A DNA stretch of 5,551 nucleotides from an uncultured Prevotella sp. (lineage in GTDB: Bacteria > Bacteroidota > Bacteroidia > Bacteroidales > Bacteroidaceae). The position numbers were made by a program, and so were the translations under genes. The notes below the pieces were generated by a model, which was given only the letters and a program-made list of their open reading frames with translations, made no database searches and had not been told where the DNA came from. Positions 1 to 5,482 of this stretch are shown piece by piece. Positions within the stretch are counted from its first letter, which is position 1, and every line of letters begins with the position of its first letter. The stretch covers positions 1 through 5,551 of the forward strand of contig CALCUV010000252.1 of the NCBI GenBank assembly GCA_937906765.1, written 5' to 3'.

Positions 1-953
1 CAAACTCAGCGTTCACAGTGAAGACTCCCGAATGGATTGAGTTTAACGAAAACGCAACTGTTTCTCGCGGTGTGAATTCTTCAGCAGCTTATCACTTCAC
101 AGTTGCTCCTACAGAATCTTGTCAGGAACGTACAGGTACCATTTATATTGTTGCTGAAAATGGTCTTCAGGACTCTTTGGTTGTAGTTCAAGACGGTATT
201 GAACTTGCAGTTGATAAGAAAGAAGTTATGGCTCCTGCTGCTGGTGGTGAGTTGGTTGTAGCGCTTACAGCTGCTAATGGTTATCAGGTTTCTTGCCCTG
301 AATGGATTACAATGGTAGAAGACCCTGCAACAACTCACGTTGGTGTTCAGACTGCAGACGTAACATTCGCAATTGCTGAAAACACAGAAGCAGGCGAACG
401 TGTTGGCGAAATTGTATTTACTTGTGGCGACGCTTGTGGTCAGGAAGTTAAAATTACTGTAGGTCAGAAGGCAGGTTTGGATCTCACTAAGATGGTGAAG
501 TATTCAGGTAAGATGGTTTCTGAAGAGTATGGTGATGAATACGATGCTACTATCGGTCTCGTTTGGGACGAAGAAGATCCCAGCGTAGTGACAGTTTGTA
601 ACCTCGATCCTTACTTCGCACAAAACGGTTTGACTGTAGATCGTGGCTTGAACTTTGTTAAGGCTCAGTACTTCAGCGAAGAAAACATCATTGCAATTCC
701 CTTACAGTCTTCACTCAATGTGACATTGAACGACCCCAACTATGGTTTGATGGACTTCTCAGTAGGTGGTTTGAATGCTGCAAGTCTTGCTGACGCTACT
801 AAATACGACAACGTATATATGCAATTGAGCGACGACAAGTCAACTATCACAATCGCTAACGTGTTGTGTACTTTGGTTACAGTAGAAGGTCAGTTCGGTG
901 GTTACTATGACGCTTATCGCGGTGGCATTGTTTTGACAAAGGTTGCAGAATAA
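1..953 (+). CDS. BACON-domain protein, 5'-truncated by window edge
   Basis: The reading frame is open to the left edge (first full codon at 3) and ends with TAA at 951-953, giving 316 visible residues. It contains two BACON-like Ig-fold repeats. The first is cut at its start and covers about residues 1-64, with PEWI at 9-12, an ERTGTIYI strand and a closing VVVQDG. The second covers about 67-157, with a second PEWI at 99-102, ERVGEIVF and a closing VGQKAG. Residues 160-316 form an acidic, aromatic-rich, probably beta-rich domain that I cannot assign to a named family. BACON modules are typical of Bacteroidota surface or secreted proteins and have been proposed to bind carbohydrate or mucin, but no enzyme domain is visible here. 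The missing 5' end should carry more repeats and a lipoprotein or Sec signal, which cannot be checked. The GTG at 18-20 lies inside the first repeat and is not the true start. The BACON assignment is good; the function is unknown. Confidence 0.85.
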   Translation, partial: NSAFTVKTPEWIEFNENATVSRGVNSSAAYHFTVAPTESCQERTGTIYIVAENGLQDSLVVVQDGIELAVDKKEVMAPAAGGELVVALTAANGYQVSCPEWITMVEDPATTHVGVQTADVTFAIAENTEAGERVGEIVFTCGDACGQEVKITVGQKAGLDLTKMVKYSGKMVSEEYGDEYDATIGLVWDEEDPSVVTVCNLDPYFAQNGLTVDRGLNFVKAQYFSEENIIAIPLQSSLNVTLNDPNYGLMDFSVGGLNAASLADATKYDNVYMQLSDDKSTITIANVLCTLVTVEGQFGGYYDAYRGGIVLTKVAE

Positions 954-987
954 ACAAAGTGACAACTTAGTTATTCAAATAAATATG

Positions 988-1021
988 ATACTGCTGATGC
1001 TTGCATCGGCAGTATTTTTTT
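988..1021 (+). terminator. Intrinsic terminator of the BACON-domain gene
   Basis: Arms 988-1000 and 1003-1015 are complementary over 13 positions with one T-G wobble. The innermost pairs must open to make a loop of 4 or more bases. Seven T residues (1015-1021) follow directly. It lies 34 bases after the BACON gene stop codon, so it separates that gene from the downstream foldase gene. The opposite strand lacks an equally good T run, so it probably works in one direction only. Confidence 0.9.
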
Positions 1022-1029
1022 ATTTAATC

Positions 1030-1062
1030 ATAGTTGCAAATTATTTCGTTATAAACAACTAT
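1030..1062. repeat. Inverted repeat upstream of the PpiD-like gene
   Basis: ATAGTTG (1030-1036) is matched by a perfect inverted copy, CAACTAT (1056-1062), across a 19-base A/T-rich spacer. It lies after the upstream terminator and about 58 bases before the candidate -7 element of the next gene. That spacing could suit an operator for a dimeric regulator, but 7-base arms in A/T-rich DNA can arise by chance. A smaller hairpin, TCGCT/AGCGA with a T-rich loop, follows at 1075-1091. Confidence 0.3.
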
Positions 1063-1119
1063 ATGTAAGAAAACTCGCTTTTTTTCAGCGAAAACACCTG
1101 TTAATCTTCAGATTTTTAT

Positions 1120-1127
1120 TAATTTTG
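1120..1127 (+). promoter_or_regulatory. Candidate Bacteroidota -7 element for the PpiD-like gene
   Basis: TAATTTTG fits the Bacteroidota primary-sigma -7 consensus TAnnTTTG exactly. It lies 63 bases before the ATG at 1191, predicting transcription from about 1134 and an untranslated leader of roughly 57 bases. No good TTTG -33 element is present at the usual spacing (the best is a TG at 1099-1100), so the call rests on the -7 box and its position between a terminator and the next gene. Confidence 0.5.
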
Positions 1128-1190
1128 CGCGACAAAGTGGACTCCTCCGCTTTCTCTGGTGAAATTAATAATCAATAAATAAATAAACTA

Positions 1191-3407
1191 ATGGCAGCAT
1201 TACAAACAATCAGAAACCACGGAGCCTTGATCGTAGGTGCAATCGGTCTTGGTCTTTTTGGTTTTATTGCCGGTGACCTTTTTAACGCTATTGAAACTAC
1301 AGCAGCGTTCAATAAGCAGCAGGCAGGTGAAGTGGACGGCACTTCAATTGACATTAATGAGTATAACCAACTTGTTGAAGAAAGAACACAAGTAAGAAAG
1401 ATTATGCTCACTTTGCAGGGACAACCCGGCAATCTCACTGATGCACAAGTTCAGCAGGTTCGCGATGAAGTGTGGAACGAATTTGTTCGTTTACAAATCA
1501 TCGAAAAGCAAGCAGAAGAAGCAGGTATTCAAGTAACTACTGCTGACATTCAAAACGCACTCGTTAAGGGCGAATCACAAAGTCTTCAAGTGTTGGTACC
1601 TTTCTTCGGCACACCTGAAGGTAAGTTTGATTACACCAGACTTCAAGAGTTCTTGAAGACAAAAGACCAAACAATTGCTCAAGCTCAGCAAGAAAACAAC
1701 GAAGCAATGCTTGAACAAATCAATTCTATTTACACAATTTGGTCGTTCACTGAAAAGCAGTTGCGTCAGGAACTTCTTCAATCAAAGTTCTATACACTTC
1801 TTAGCAGCACTTGTGTTGCAAGTCCTTTGATTGCAAAGTTGGATTCTGCTGATAATAACCAAAAGCGCGTTATCGTAGCAGCACTTCCTTATAACGCAAT
1901 TTCTGATGACGAAGTAACTGTTACTGATGCAGATCTTCAAGCAGTATATGAAGCAAACAAAGCATCTTACAAACTTAATTCTCCTGTGAGCAGCGTTAAG
2001 TATATCGATGTTGAAGTTCGCCCCGACTCTGCCGACTTGGCAAACCTTACTGCTGAAGTAGAACAAATTGCAGAACAACTTCGTGCAGGTAATGATCCCG
2101 CCGCTACGGTAGCAGCAAGCAACTCATTGATAGCTTATAGCAAAGTTCCCTTGCGTAAGGATGCGTTTAAGAGAATGACTGACATCTATGGTCGTCTTGA
2201 TACAGCGGCTGTGGGTAGCGTTTGCGACGTATATTTTAACCCTGCTGACAATACAGTAAATACGTTCAAGCTTGTTTCAAAGGTTCAAGCTCCTGACTCA
2301 GTTCTTTTCCGTCGTGTCTTTGCGGTTGCTGCAGATATCGAAGCTAGCAAGACGCTTGCGGATAGTATTGCTACCGCAGTTAAGGGTGGTGCAAGTTTTG
2401 TGGAACTTGCTAAGAAGTATGAGCAACCCACTGACTCTATGTGGATTACTTCTGCTCAATATGAGAATTCTGCGCTTGACGCAAATACAGAAAGCTTGAT
2501 CAACCTCTTGAACAACACAAAGAAGGGTGAAGTTGCTGTGCTCAAATTTGATAACAATTACAGCATGGTGCTTGAAGTGCTCGACACTAAGAATGTTGTT
2601 GAAAAGTATGATGTAGCTGTTGTGAAGTGTTTGAATGAATTCTCTAAGGAAACTTACAATGCAGAACTCAGCAAGTTGAACAAGTTCCTTGCAGAAAACA
2701 AGACTATCGAAGAGATTGAGAAGAACGCGCTTACATCAAGTTATATGATTCGCGATATTGACTTAGACGCAGCAAGCATTTCTCAAGATGCATACTTGCC
2801 TGGTCTTAAGGACGCCATTCGTTGGGCACTTGATGAAGCTGAAATCGGAAGTGTTTCTCGTATTTATGAATGCGGAACGAATAAGGAACACCTTATCGTT
2901 ATGGCATTAGTAGGTGAACACGAAGGTTACCTTGCTTGGGATAATAAGTCTGTAAAGGAAGGTCTCGAACGTCTTGCAAAGCAGAACAAGAAGGGCGAAA
3001 AGGCACTCGAACTCGTAGGTGCTCCTAAGTCTATTGAGGAAGCAACAAAGATTGCTAACGTAGTAGTTGACTCTGCGCTTACAACAAGTTTTGCTACAAA
3101 CGCACGTGTTGCCGGAGTGAATCTTTCTGAACCCGCTCTTTCAGGTGTAATCGCAGGAGCAAAAGTAGGCGACTTCGTAGGTCCTATCAAGGGCGCTGGT
3201 GCAGTTTACTTCGTGCAGGTTGTTGAAGAAGTTCCCTCAGTTGTTCCTTACAACGAGACAAATGCACTTCAGGCTGCAACTCAGAAGTATATGAACAATA
3301 TCATCAGCATGAGATATAGCATGTATGGTCAACCTGAGACTAACGAAGAGTTGGTTAACGCTTTGTTGCAGGATGTAGAAGTTGTTGACAATCGTTACAA
3401 GTTCTAA
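1191..3407 (+). CDS. PpiD/SurA-type membrane-anchored peptidyl-prolyl isomerase (periplasmic foldase)
   Basis: This 738-residue protein has the PpiD layout. A short basic N-terminus is followed by one glycine-rich membrane helix (about 11-30) with no signal-peptidase site, which would anchor it with the body in the periplasm. Next comes a SurA_N-type chaperone region starting GEVDGTSIDINEY (46-58) and extending to about 230, then a linker region, a degenerate parvulin-like domain (about 371-465, with GGASF at 399-403), and a helical C-terminal part. The family helps fold newly secreted and outer-membrane proteins. The usual parvulin marks are poor: the HIL strand is replaced by RRVF (374-377) and there is no GGDLG motif, so isomerase activity is doubtful and a chaperone role is more likely. 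The start is supported by an in-frame stop at 1176-1178 and an A/T-rich leader. The length is a little above E. coli PpiD and close to that of Bacteroidota homologues. Confidence in the family is high; catalytic activity is uncertain. Confidence 0.9.
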   Translation: MAALQTIRNHGALIVGAIGLGLFGFIAGDLFNAIETTAAFNKQQAGEVDGTSIDINEYNQLVEERTQVRKIMLTLQGQPGNLTDAQVQQVRDEVWNEFVRLQIIEKQAEEAGIQVTTADIQNALVKGESQSLQVLVPFFGTPEGKFDYTRLQEFLKTKDQTIAQAQQENNEAMLEQINSIYTIWSFTEKQLRQELLQSKFYTLLSSTCVASPLIAKLDSADNNQKRVIVAALPYNAISDDEVTVTDADLQAVYEANKASYKLNSPVSSVKYIDVEVRPDSADLANLTAEVEQIAEQLRAGNDPAATVAASNSLIAYSKVPLRKDAFKRMTDIYGRLDTAAVGSVCDVYFNPADNTVNTFKLVSKVQAPDSVLFRRVFAVAADIEASKTLADSIATAVKGGASFVELAKKYEQPTDSMWITSAQYENSALDANTESLINLLNNTKKGEVAVLKFDNNYSMVLEVLDTKNVVEKYDVAVVKCLNEFSKETYNAELSKLNKFLAENKTIEEIEKNALTSSYMIRDIDLDAASISQDAYLPGLKDAIRWALDEAEIGSVSRIYECGTNKEHLIVMALVGEHEGYLAWDNKSVKEGLERLAKQNKKGEKALELVGAPKSIEEATKIANVVVDSALTTSFATNARVAGVNLSEPALSGVIAGAKVGDFVGPIKGAGAVYFVQVVEEVPSVVPYNETNALQAATQKYMNNIISMRYSMYGQPETNEELVNALLQDVEVVDNRYKF

Positions 3408-3428
3408 ACTCATTTGTATAAAAGTGAC

Positions 3429-3443
3429 GCAAGTTTAACTTGC
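3429..3443. repeat. Perfect 15-base palindrome after the PpiD-like gene
   Basis: GCAAGTT and AACTTGC flank a single central T, giving a perfect 15-base palindrome 21 bases after the foldase stop codon. In RNA it would form only a 5-6 bp hairpin and is not followed by a T run, so it is not the terminator, which lies 20 bases further on. It could be an RNA 3'-end stability hairpin or a small operator for mtgA; the sequence does not decide between these. Confidence 0.4.
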
Positions 3444-3462
3444 TACTTAATAAGAATCATTA

Positions 3463-3495
3463 GGACTGCGTCAGAAATGGCGCAGTCCTTTTTTT
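3463..3495 (+). terminator. Intrinsic terminator of the PpiD-like gene
   Basis: GGACTGCG (3463-3470) pairs perfectly with CGCAGTCC (3481-3488). The stem can extend by one wobble and one C-G pair to leave a 6-base loop. Seven T residues follow (3489-3495). It lies 55 bases after the foldase stop codon and only 33 bases before the mtgA start. Confidence 0.93.
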
Positions 3496-3528
3496 AAATG
3501 TATAAGTCCTTTTCCTAAATCTATATTT

Positions 3529-4185
3529 ATGAAATACCTTCGTAGGATAGTCATTGCCTTCTTGGTTTGGACCATTGGCGGTGTACTCCTTTTCCGATTT
3601 GTGCCAGTGCCTTTCACCCCGATGATGCTACGTTATTGTGCCGGTGAACTCTTAGACGGGCGCATGCCATCTTTGCGTCATGACTGGGTGTCTCTTGAGG
3701 AGATAGACCCCAATCTGAAATATGCCGTTATTGCTTCTGAGGACCAGCGCTTTTATGAGCACAACGGTTTTGACTTTAAGGCGATTGAGGAAGCTATGGA
3801 AGAGCGACGTCAAGGTAAACGTAAACGAGGGGCAAGCACAATTACGCAACAAACGGCTAAAAATGTGTTTACCTTTGGTACAAGCACGTGGTTGCGCAAG
3901 GGGATTGAGGCGTATTACACAGTACTCATCGAACTCTTTTGGTCGAAAGAGCGCATCTTGGAAGTCTATCTCAATAGCATAGAAATGGGTCCGGGAATCT
4001 ATGGTGCCGAAGCCGTTGCGCAAGAGCATTTTAATTGTGCGGCCAGTGAACTCACTCGTCCTAATTGTGCACTCATAGCCGCCACCTTGCCTAACCCCAA
4101 TAAGTTTAGTTCGAAAAATCCTTCGCCCTATATGCTGAAGCGTCGCAAGCAAATCTTACGACAAATGCGCTTGATGGGGAATTGA
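3529..4185 (+). CDS. mtgA: Monofunctional biosynthetic peptidoglycan transglycosylase
   Basis: The 218-residue product is a GT51 glycosyltransferase with no transpeptidase domain. It polymerises lipid II into glycan strands on the outer face of the inner membrane. An N-terminal membrane anchor spans about residues 7-24. The family motifs are all present in order: EDQRFYEHNGFD (71-82) with the catalytic glutamate E71, GASTITQQTAKN (101-112), RKGIEAYY (123-130), and KERILEVYLNSIEMG (140-154) with the second conserved glutamate E145. The fold ends with the ALIAATLPNP stretch (181-190) and a basic tail. Length fits the monofunctional MtgA type; class A penicillin-binding proteins would continue for several hundred residues. 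The ATG at 3529 puts the anchor at the natural N-terminus, and no other start lies nearby upstream. The gene is separated from its upstream neighbour by a terminator, so it should have its own promoter or depend on read-through. Confidence 0.95.
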   Translation: MKYLRRIVIAFLVWTIGGVLLFRFVPVPFTPMMLRYCAGELLDGRMPSLRHDWVSLEEIDPNLKYAVIASEDQRFYEHNGFDFKAIEEAMEERRQGKRKRGASTITQQTAKNVFTFGTSTWLRKGIEAYYTVLIELFWSKERILEVYLNSIEMGPGIYGAEAVAQEHFNCAASELTRPNCALIAATLPNPNKFSSKNPSPYMLKRRKQILRQMRLMGN

Positions 4186-4199
4186 TGTGTTTCAGAAAA

Positions 4200-4210
4200 G
4201 GGGTGGGGGG
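4200..4210 (+). other. G-rich tract upstream of recA
   Basis: GGGGTGGGGGG is an unusual 11-base run in otherwise A/T-rich intergenic DNA. It lies 14 bases after the mtgA stop codon and just ahead of the first candidate recA -7 element. By itself it offers only two guanine runs, so a stable intramolecular quadruplex would need to be two-layered or involve other strands. Confidence 0.4.
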
Positions 4211-4220
4211 AATCTTCTTG

Positions 4221-4253
4221 CGTACCTTTGCTCGTTAGCAGCAGAAAGGTGCG
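4221..4253 (+). repeat. Inverted repeat / hairpin between mtgA and recA
   Basis: CGTACCTTT (4221-4229) pairs with AAAGGTGCG (4245-4253) over 9 positions with one T-G wobble, and a smaller TGCT/AGCA stem fits inside. It begins 35 bases after the mtgA stop codon. It is followed by TTAATTT rather than a clean T run, so at best it is a weak terminator for mtgA. The left arm contains a TAnnTTTG element, so it may instead be an operator or structured leader for the distal recA promoter. Confidence 0.5.
4223..4230 (+). promoter_or_regulatory. Candidate distal recA -7 element
   Basis: TACCTTTG matches the TAnnTTTG consensus exactly. It lies 208 bases before the recA ATG and inside the left arm of the hairpin at 4221-4253. 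No convincing TTTG -33 element is seen upstream, where the G-rich tract sits, so this is weaker than the proximal candidate. Confidence 0.35.
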
Positions 4254-4316
4254 TTAATTTGCTGGAATCCGTGATTTAATTTCCGTCTTGCGAAGGTGCA
4301 ATTCACTACTTTTATG

Positions 4317-4324
4317 TATCTTTG
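4317..4324 (+). promoter_or_regulatory. Candidate proximal recA -7 element
   Basis: TATCTTTG is an exact match to the Bacteroidota -7 consensus TAnnTTTG, and predicts transcription from about 4331, leaving a leader of roughly 108 bases. The nearest TTG (4288-4290) is somewhat too far upstream for a standard -33 element. An 11-base inverted repeat begins directly after the box and would cover the transcription start, which is a typical place for an operator. I see no recognisable E. coli or Bacillus type LexA box. Confidence 0.55.
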
Positions 4325-4359
4325 CCTAACAACAAATAAATATGAAACTTGTTGTTGGG
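4325..4359 (+). repeat. Inverted repeat at the predicted recA transcription start
   Basis: Arms 4325-4335 and 4349-4359 are complementary over 11 positions with one T-G wobble (core AACAACAA / TTGTTGTT). The 13-base loop at 4336-4348 contains the ATG (4342-4344) of a small upstream ORF. It adjoins the proximal -7 box. A transcript starting near 4331 would lack part of the left arm, whereas one from the distal promoter would carry the whole hairpin. Confidence 0.6.
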
Positions 4360-4428
4360 CGCAAGTGGATAAGCAACGCACATGCAATCCGTCTTTCCCT
4401 TAAACCTCAGCAACCTAATAACCTTTAA
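4342..4428 (+). CDS. Possible 28-residue upstream ORF (leader peptide) of recA
   Basis: An ATG at 4342, preceded by an A-rich stretch typical of Bacteroidota start sites, opens a 28-codon frame ending at TAA 4426-4428, 10 bases before the recA ATG. The predicted peptide begins MKLVVGRKWISN and ends with PQQPNNL. It is basic, with no recognisable domain, no run of a single amino acid and no signal or membrane segment. Its start lies in the loop of the inverted repeat at 4325-4359. A frame this short can easily occur by chance, so translation is only a possibility; if translated, it could couple to recA initiation. Confidence 0.25.
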   Translation: MKLVVGRKWISNAHAIRLSLKPQQPNNL

Positions 4429-4432
4429 ACCT
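4403..4432 (+). repeat. Four spaced AACCT motifs before the recA start
   Basis: AACCT occurs at 4403-4407, 4412-4416, 4420-4424 and 4428-4432, with start-to-start spacings of 9, 8 and 8 bases. The last copy ends 6 bases before the recA ATG. The motifs lie in a G-poor, unstructured stretch where the ribosome must bind. There is no Shine-Dalgarno sequence here. The array may be a binding site for an RNA-binding protein or may simply reflect low-complexity leader composition. Confidence 0.5.
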
Positions 4433-4438
4433 TAATTT

Positions 4439-5464
4439 ATGGCAAAGAAAGAAGTTGTAATTCAAGTTGATGATAAAAGCGAGAAGTTGAAAGCCCTTCA
4501 AGCGGCGATGGCAAAGATTGAGAAGGACTTCGGTAAGGGTTCTATCATGAAAATGGGGGATGATCAAGTTGAGAATGTTGAAGTGATTCCTACAGGTTCG
4601 TTAGGTCTTAACCTCGCTCTCGGAGTTGGAGGTTACCCCAAGGGGCGTATTATCGAAATTTACGGTCCTGAAAGTTCGGGTAAGACTACGCTCGCCATCC
4701 ATGCTATTGCTGAGGCACAGCGTCAGGGAGGTATTGCAGCCTTTATTGATGCTGAACACGCTTTTGACCGTTTCTATGCTGCGGCACTTGGAGTGGATAC
4801 TGACAACCTCCTAATCTCTCAGCCCGACAACGGTGAACAGGCGTTAGAAATTGCCGACCAACTCATCCGTTCTGCCGCTGTTGACATCGTCGTTGTCGAT
4901 TCTGTGGCGGCACTTACTCCGAAGGCAGAAATCGAAGGCGACATGGGTGACAACAAGGTAGGATTACAAGCTCGTTTGATGAGTCAAGCTTTGCGTAAAT
5001 TGACAGCGAGTATCAATAAAACTAATACTACATGTATTTTTATCAACCAATTGCGTGAGAAGATTGGTGTTATGTTTGGTTCGCCTGAAACAACTACTGG
5101 TGGTAATGCATTGAAATTTTATGCTTCAGTGCGTCTTGATATTCGTAAATCAACATCTATTAAGGATGGTGATAATGTATTAGGTAATCAAACTAAGGTT
5201 AAGGTTGTTAAGAATAAGGTGGCACCTCCTTTCCGTAAAGCTGAATTTGATATTATGTTTGGCGAGGGTATTTCACTTGCTGGTGAAATTATTGACCTCG
5301 GAGTTGAAGCTGGCGTGATTAAGAAATCTGGTGCTTGGTTTAGCTATAATGATACTAAACTTGGACAAGGTCGTGATGCTGCTAAGCGTTTGATTCAAGA
5401 TAATCCTGAACTTCTTGAAGAGCTTCAAGAAAAAATTATGGAGGCTCTTAAGAGTGATAAATAA
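4439..5464 (+). CDS. recA: Recombinase RecA
   Basis: The 341-residue product is the ATP-dependent strand-exchange protein of homologous recombination, and probably the co-protease of the SOS response if the organism has a LexA-type repressor. The core is intact: [10 protein letters not shown] (31-40), Walker A GPESSGKT (76-83, K82), the catalytic glutamate in IDAEHAFD (E106), Walker B IVVVDS (150-155), the L1 region around EIEGDMGD (164-171), [10 protein letters not shown] (201-210) with the nucleotide-sensing Q204, and L2 through [11 protein letters not shown] (218-228). Numbering runs about 10 ahead of E. coli RecA owing to a longer N-terminus, while the C-terminus stops at about EALKSDK without the long acidic tail of the E. 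coli protein. The ATG follows an A/T-rich leader. Codon choice changes near residue 190: Asp/Asn codons end mostly in C for residues 58-172 and almost always in T from 193 on. A phosphatase gene follows after 18 bases with no terminator between, suggesting co-transcription. Confidence 0.99.
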   Translation: MAKKEVVIQVDDKSEKLKALQAAMAKIEKDFGKGSIMKMGDDQVENVEVIPTGSLGLNLALGVGGYPKGRIIEIYGPESSGKTTLAIHAIAEAQRQGGIAAFIDAEHAFDRFYAAALGVDTDNLLISQPDNGEQALEIADQLIRSAAVDIVVVDSVAALTPKAEIEGDMGDNKVGLQARLMSQALRKLTASINKTNTTCIFINQLREKIGVMFGSPETTTGGNALKFYASVRLDIRKSTSIKDGDNVLGNQTKVKVVKNKVAPPFRKAEFDIMFGEGISLAGEIIDLGVEAGVIKKSGAWFSYNDTKLGQGRDAAKRLIQDNPELLEELQEKIMEALKSDK

Positions 5465-5482
5465 TAATTGTTTAGTTTGTCA

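Noticed and set aside
18..20. GTG as start codon of the first gene
   Set aside because: The frame is open to the left edge and the codon lies inside the first BACON repeat, just before its conserved PEWI, so the gene begins outside the window.
1172..3190. Several minus-strand and one plus-strand alternative frames across the foldase gene
   Set aside because: All overlap the continuous 738-codon foldase frame, give low-complexity or cysteine-rich products and have no domain, promoter or leader of their own.
3652..4152. 166-codon frame on the minus strand
   Set aside because: It lies wholly opposite mtgA, whose catalytic motifs are all intact. The minus-strand product is basic and cysteine-rich with no recognisable domain, as expected of an antisense shadow.
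4360..4438. Riboswitch (SAM-type) in the recA leader, suggested by the CAGCAACCT stretch
   Set aside because: The paired elements of an S-box or other known SAM aptamer are not present and recA is not a methionine-related gene.
4186..4438. LexA/SOS box of E. coli or Bacillus type before recA
   Set aside because: I looked for CTGT-N8-ACAG and GAAC-N4-GTTC style palindromes and saw none; the only strong symmetry is the unrelated AACAACAA/TTGTTGTT repeat.
4626..4814. 62-codon alternative plus-strand frame inside recA
   Set aside because: It overlaps the Walker A region of an intact recA and its product resembles nothing recognisable.
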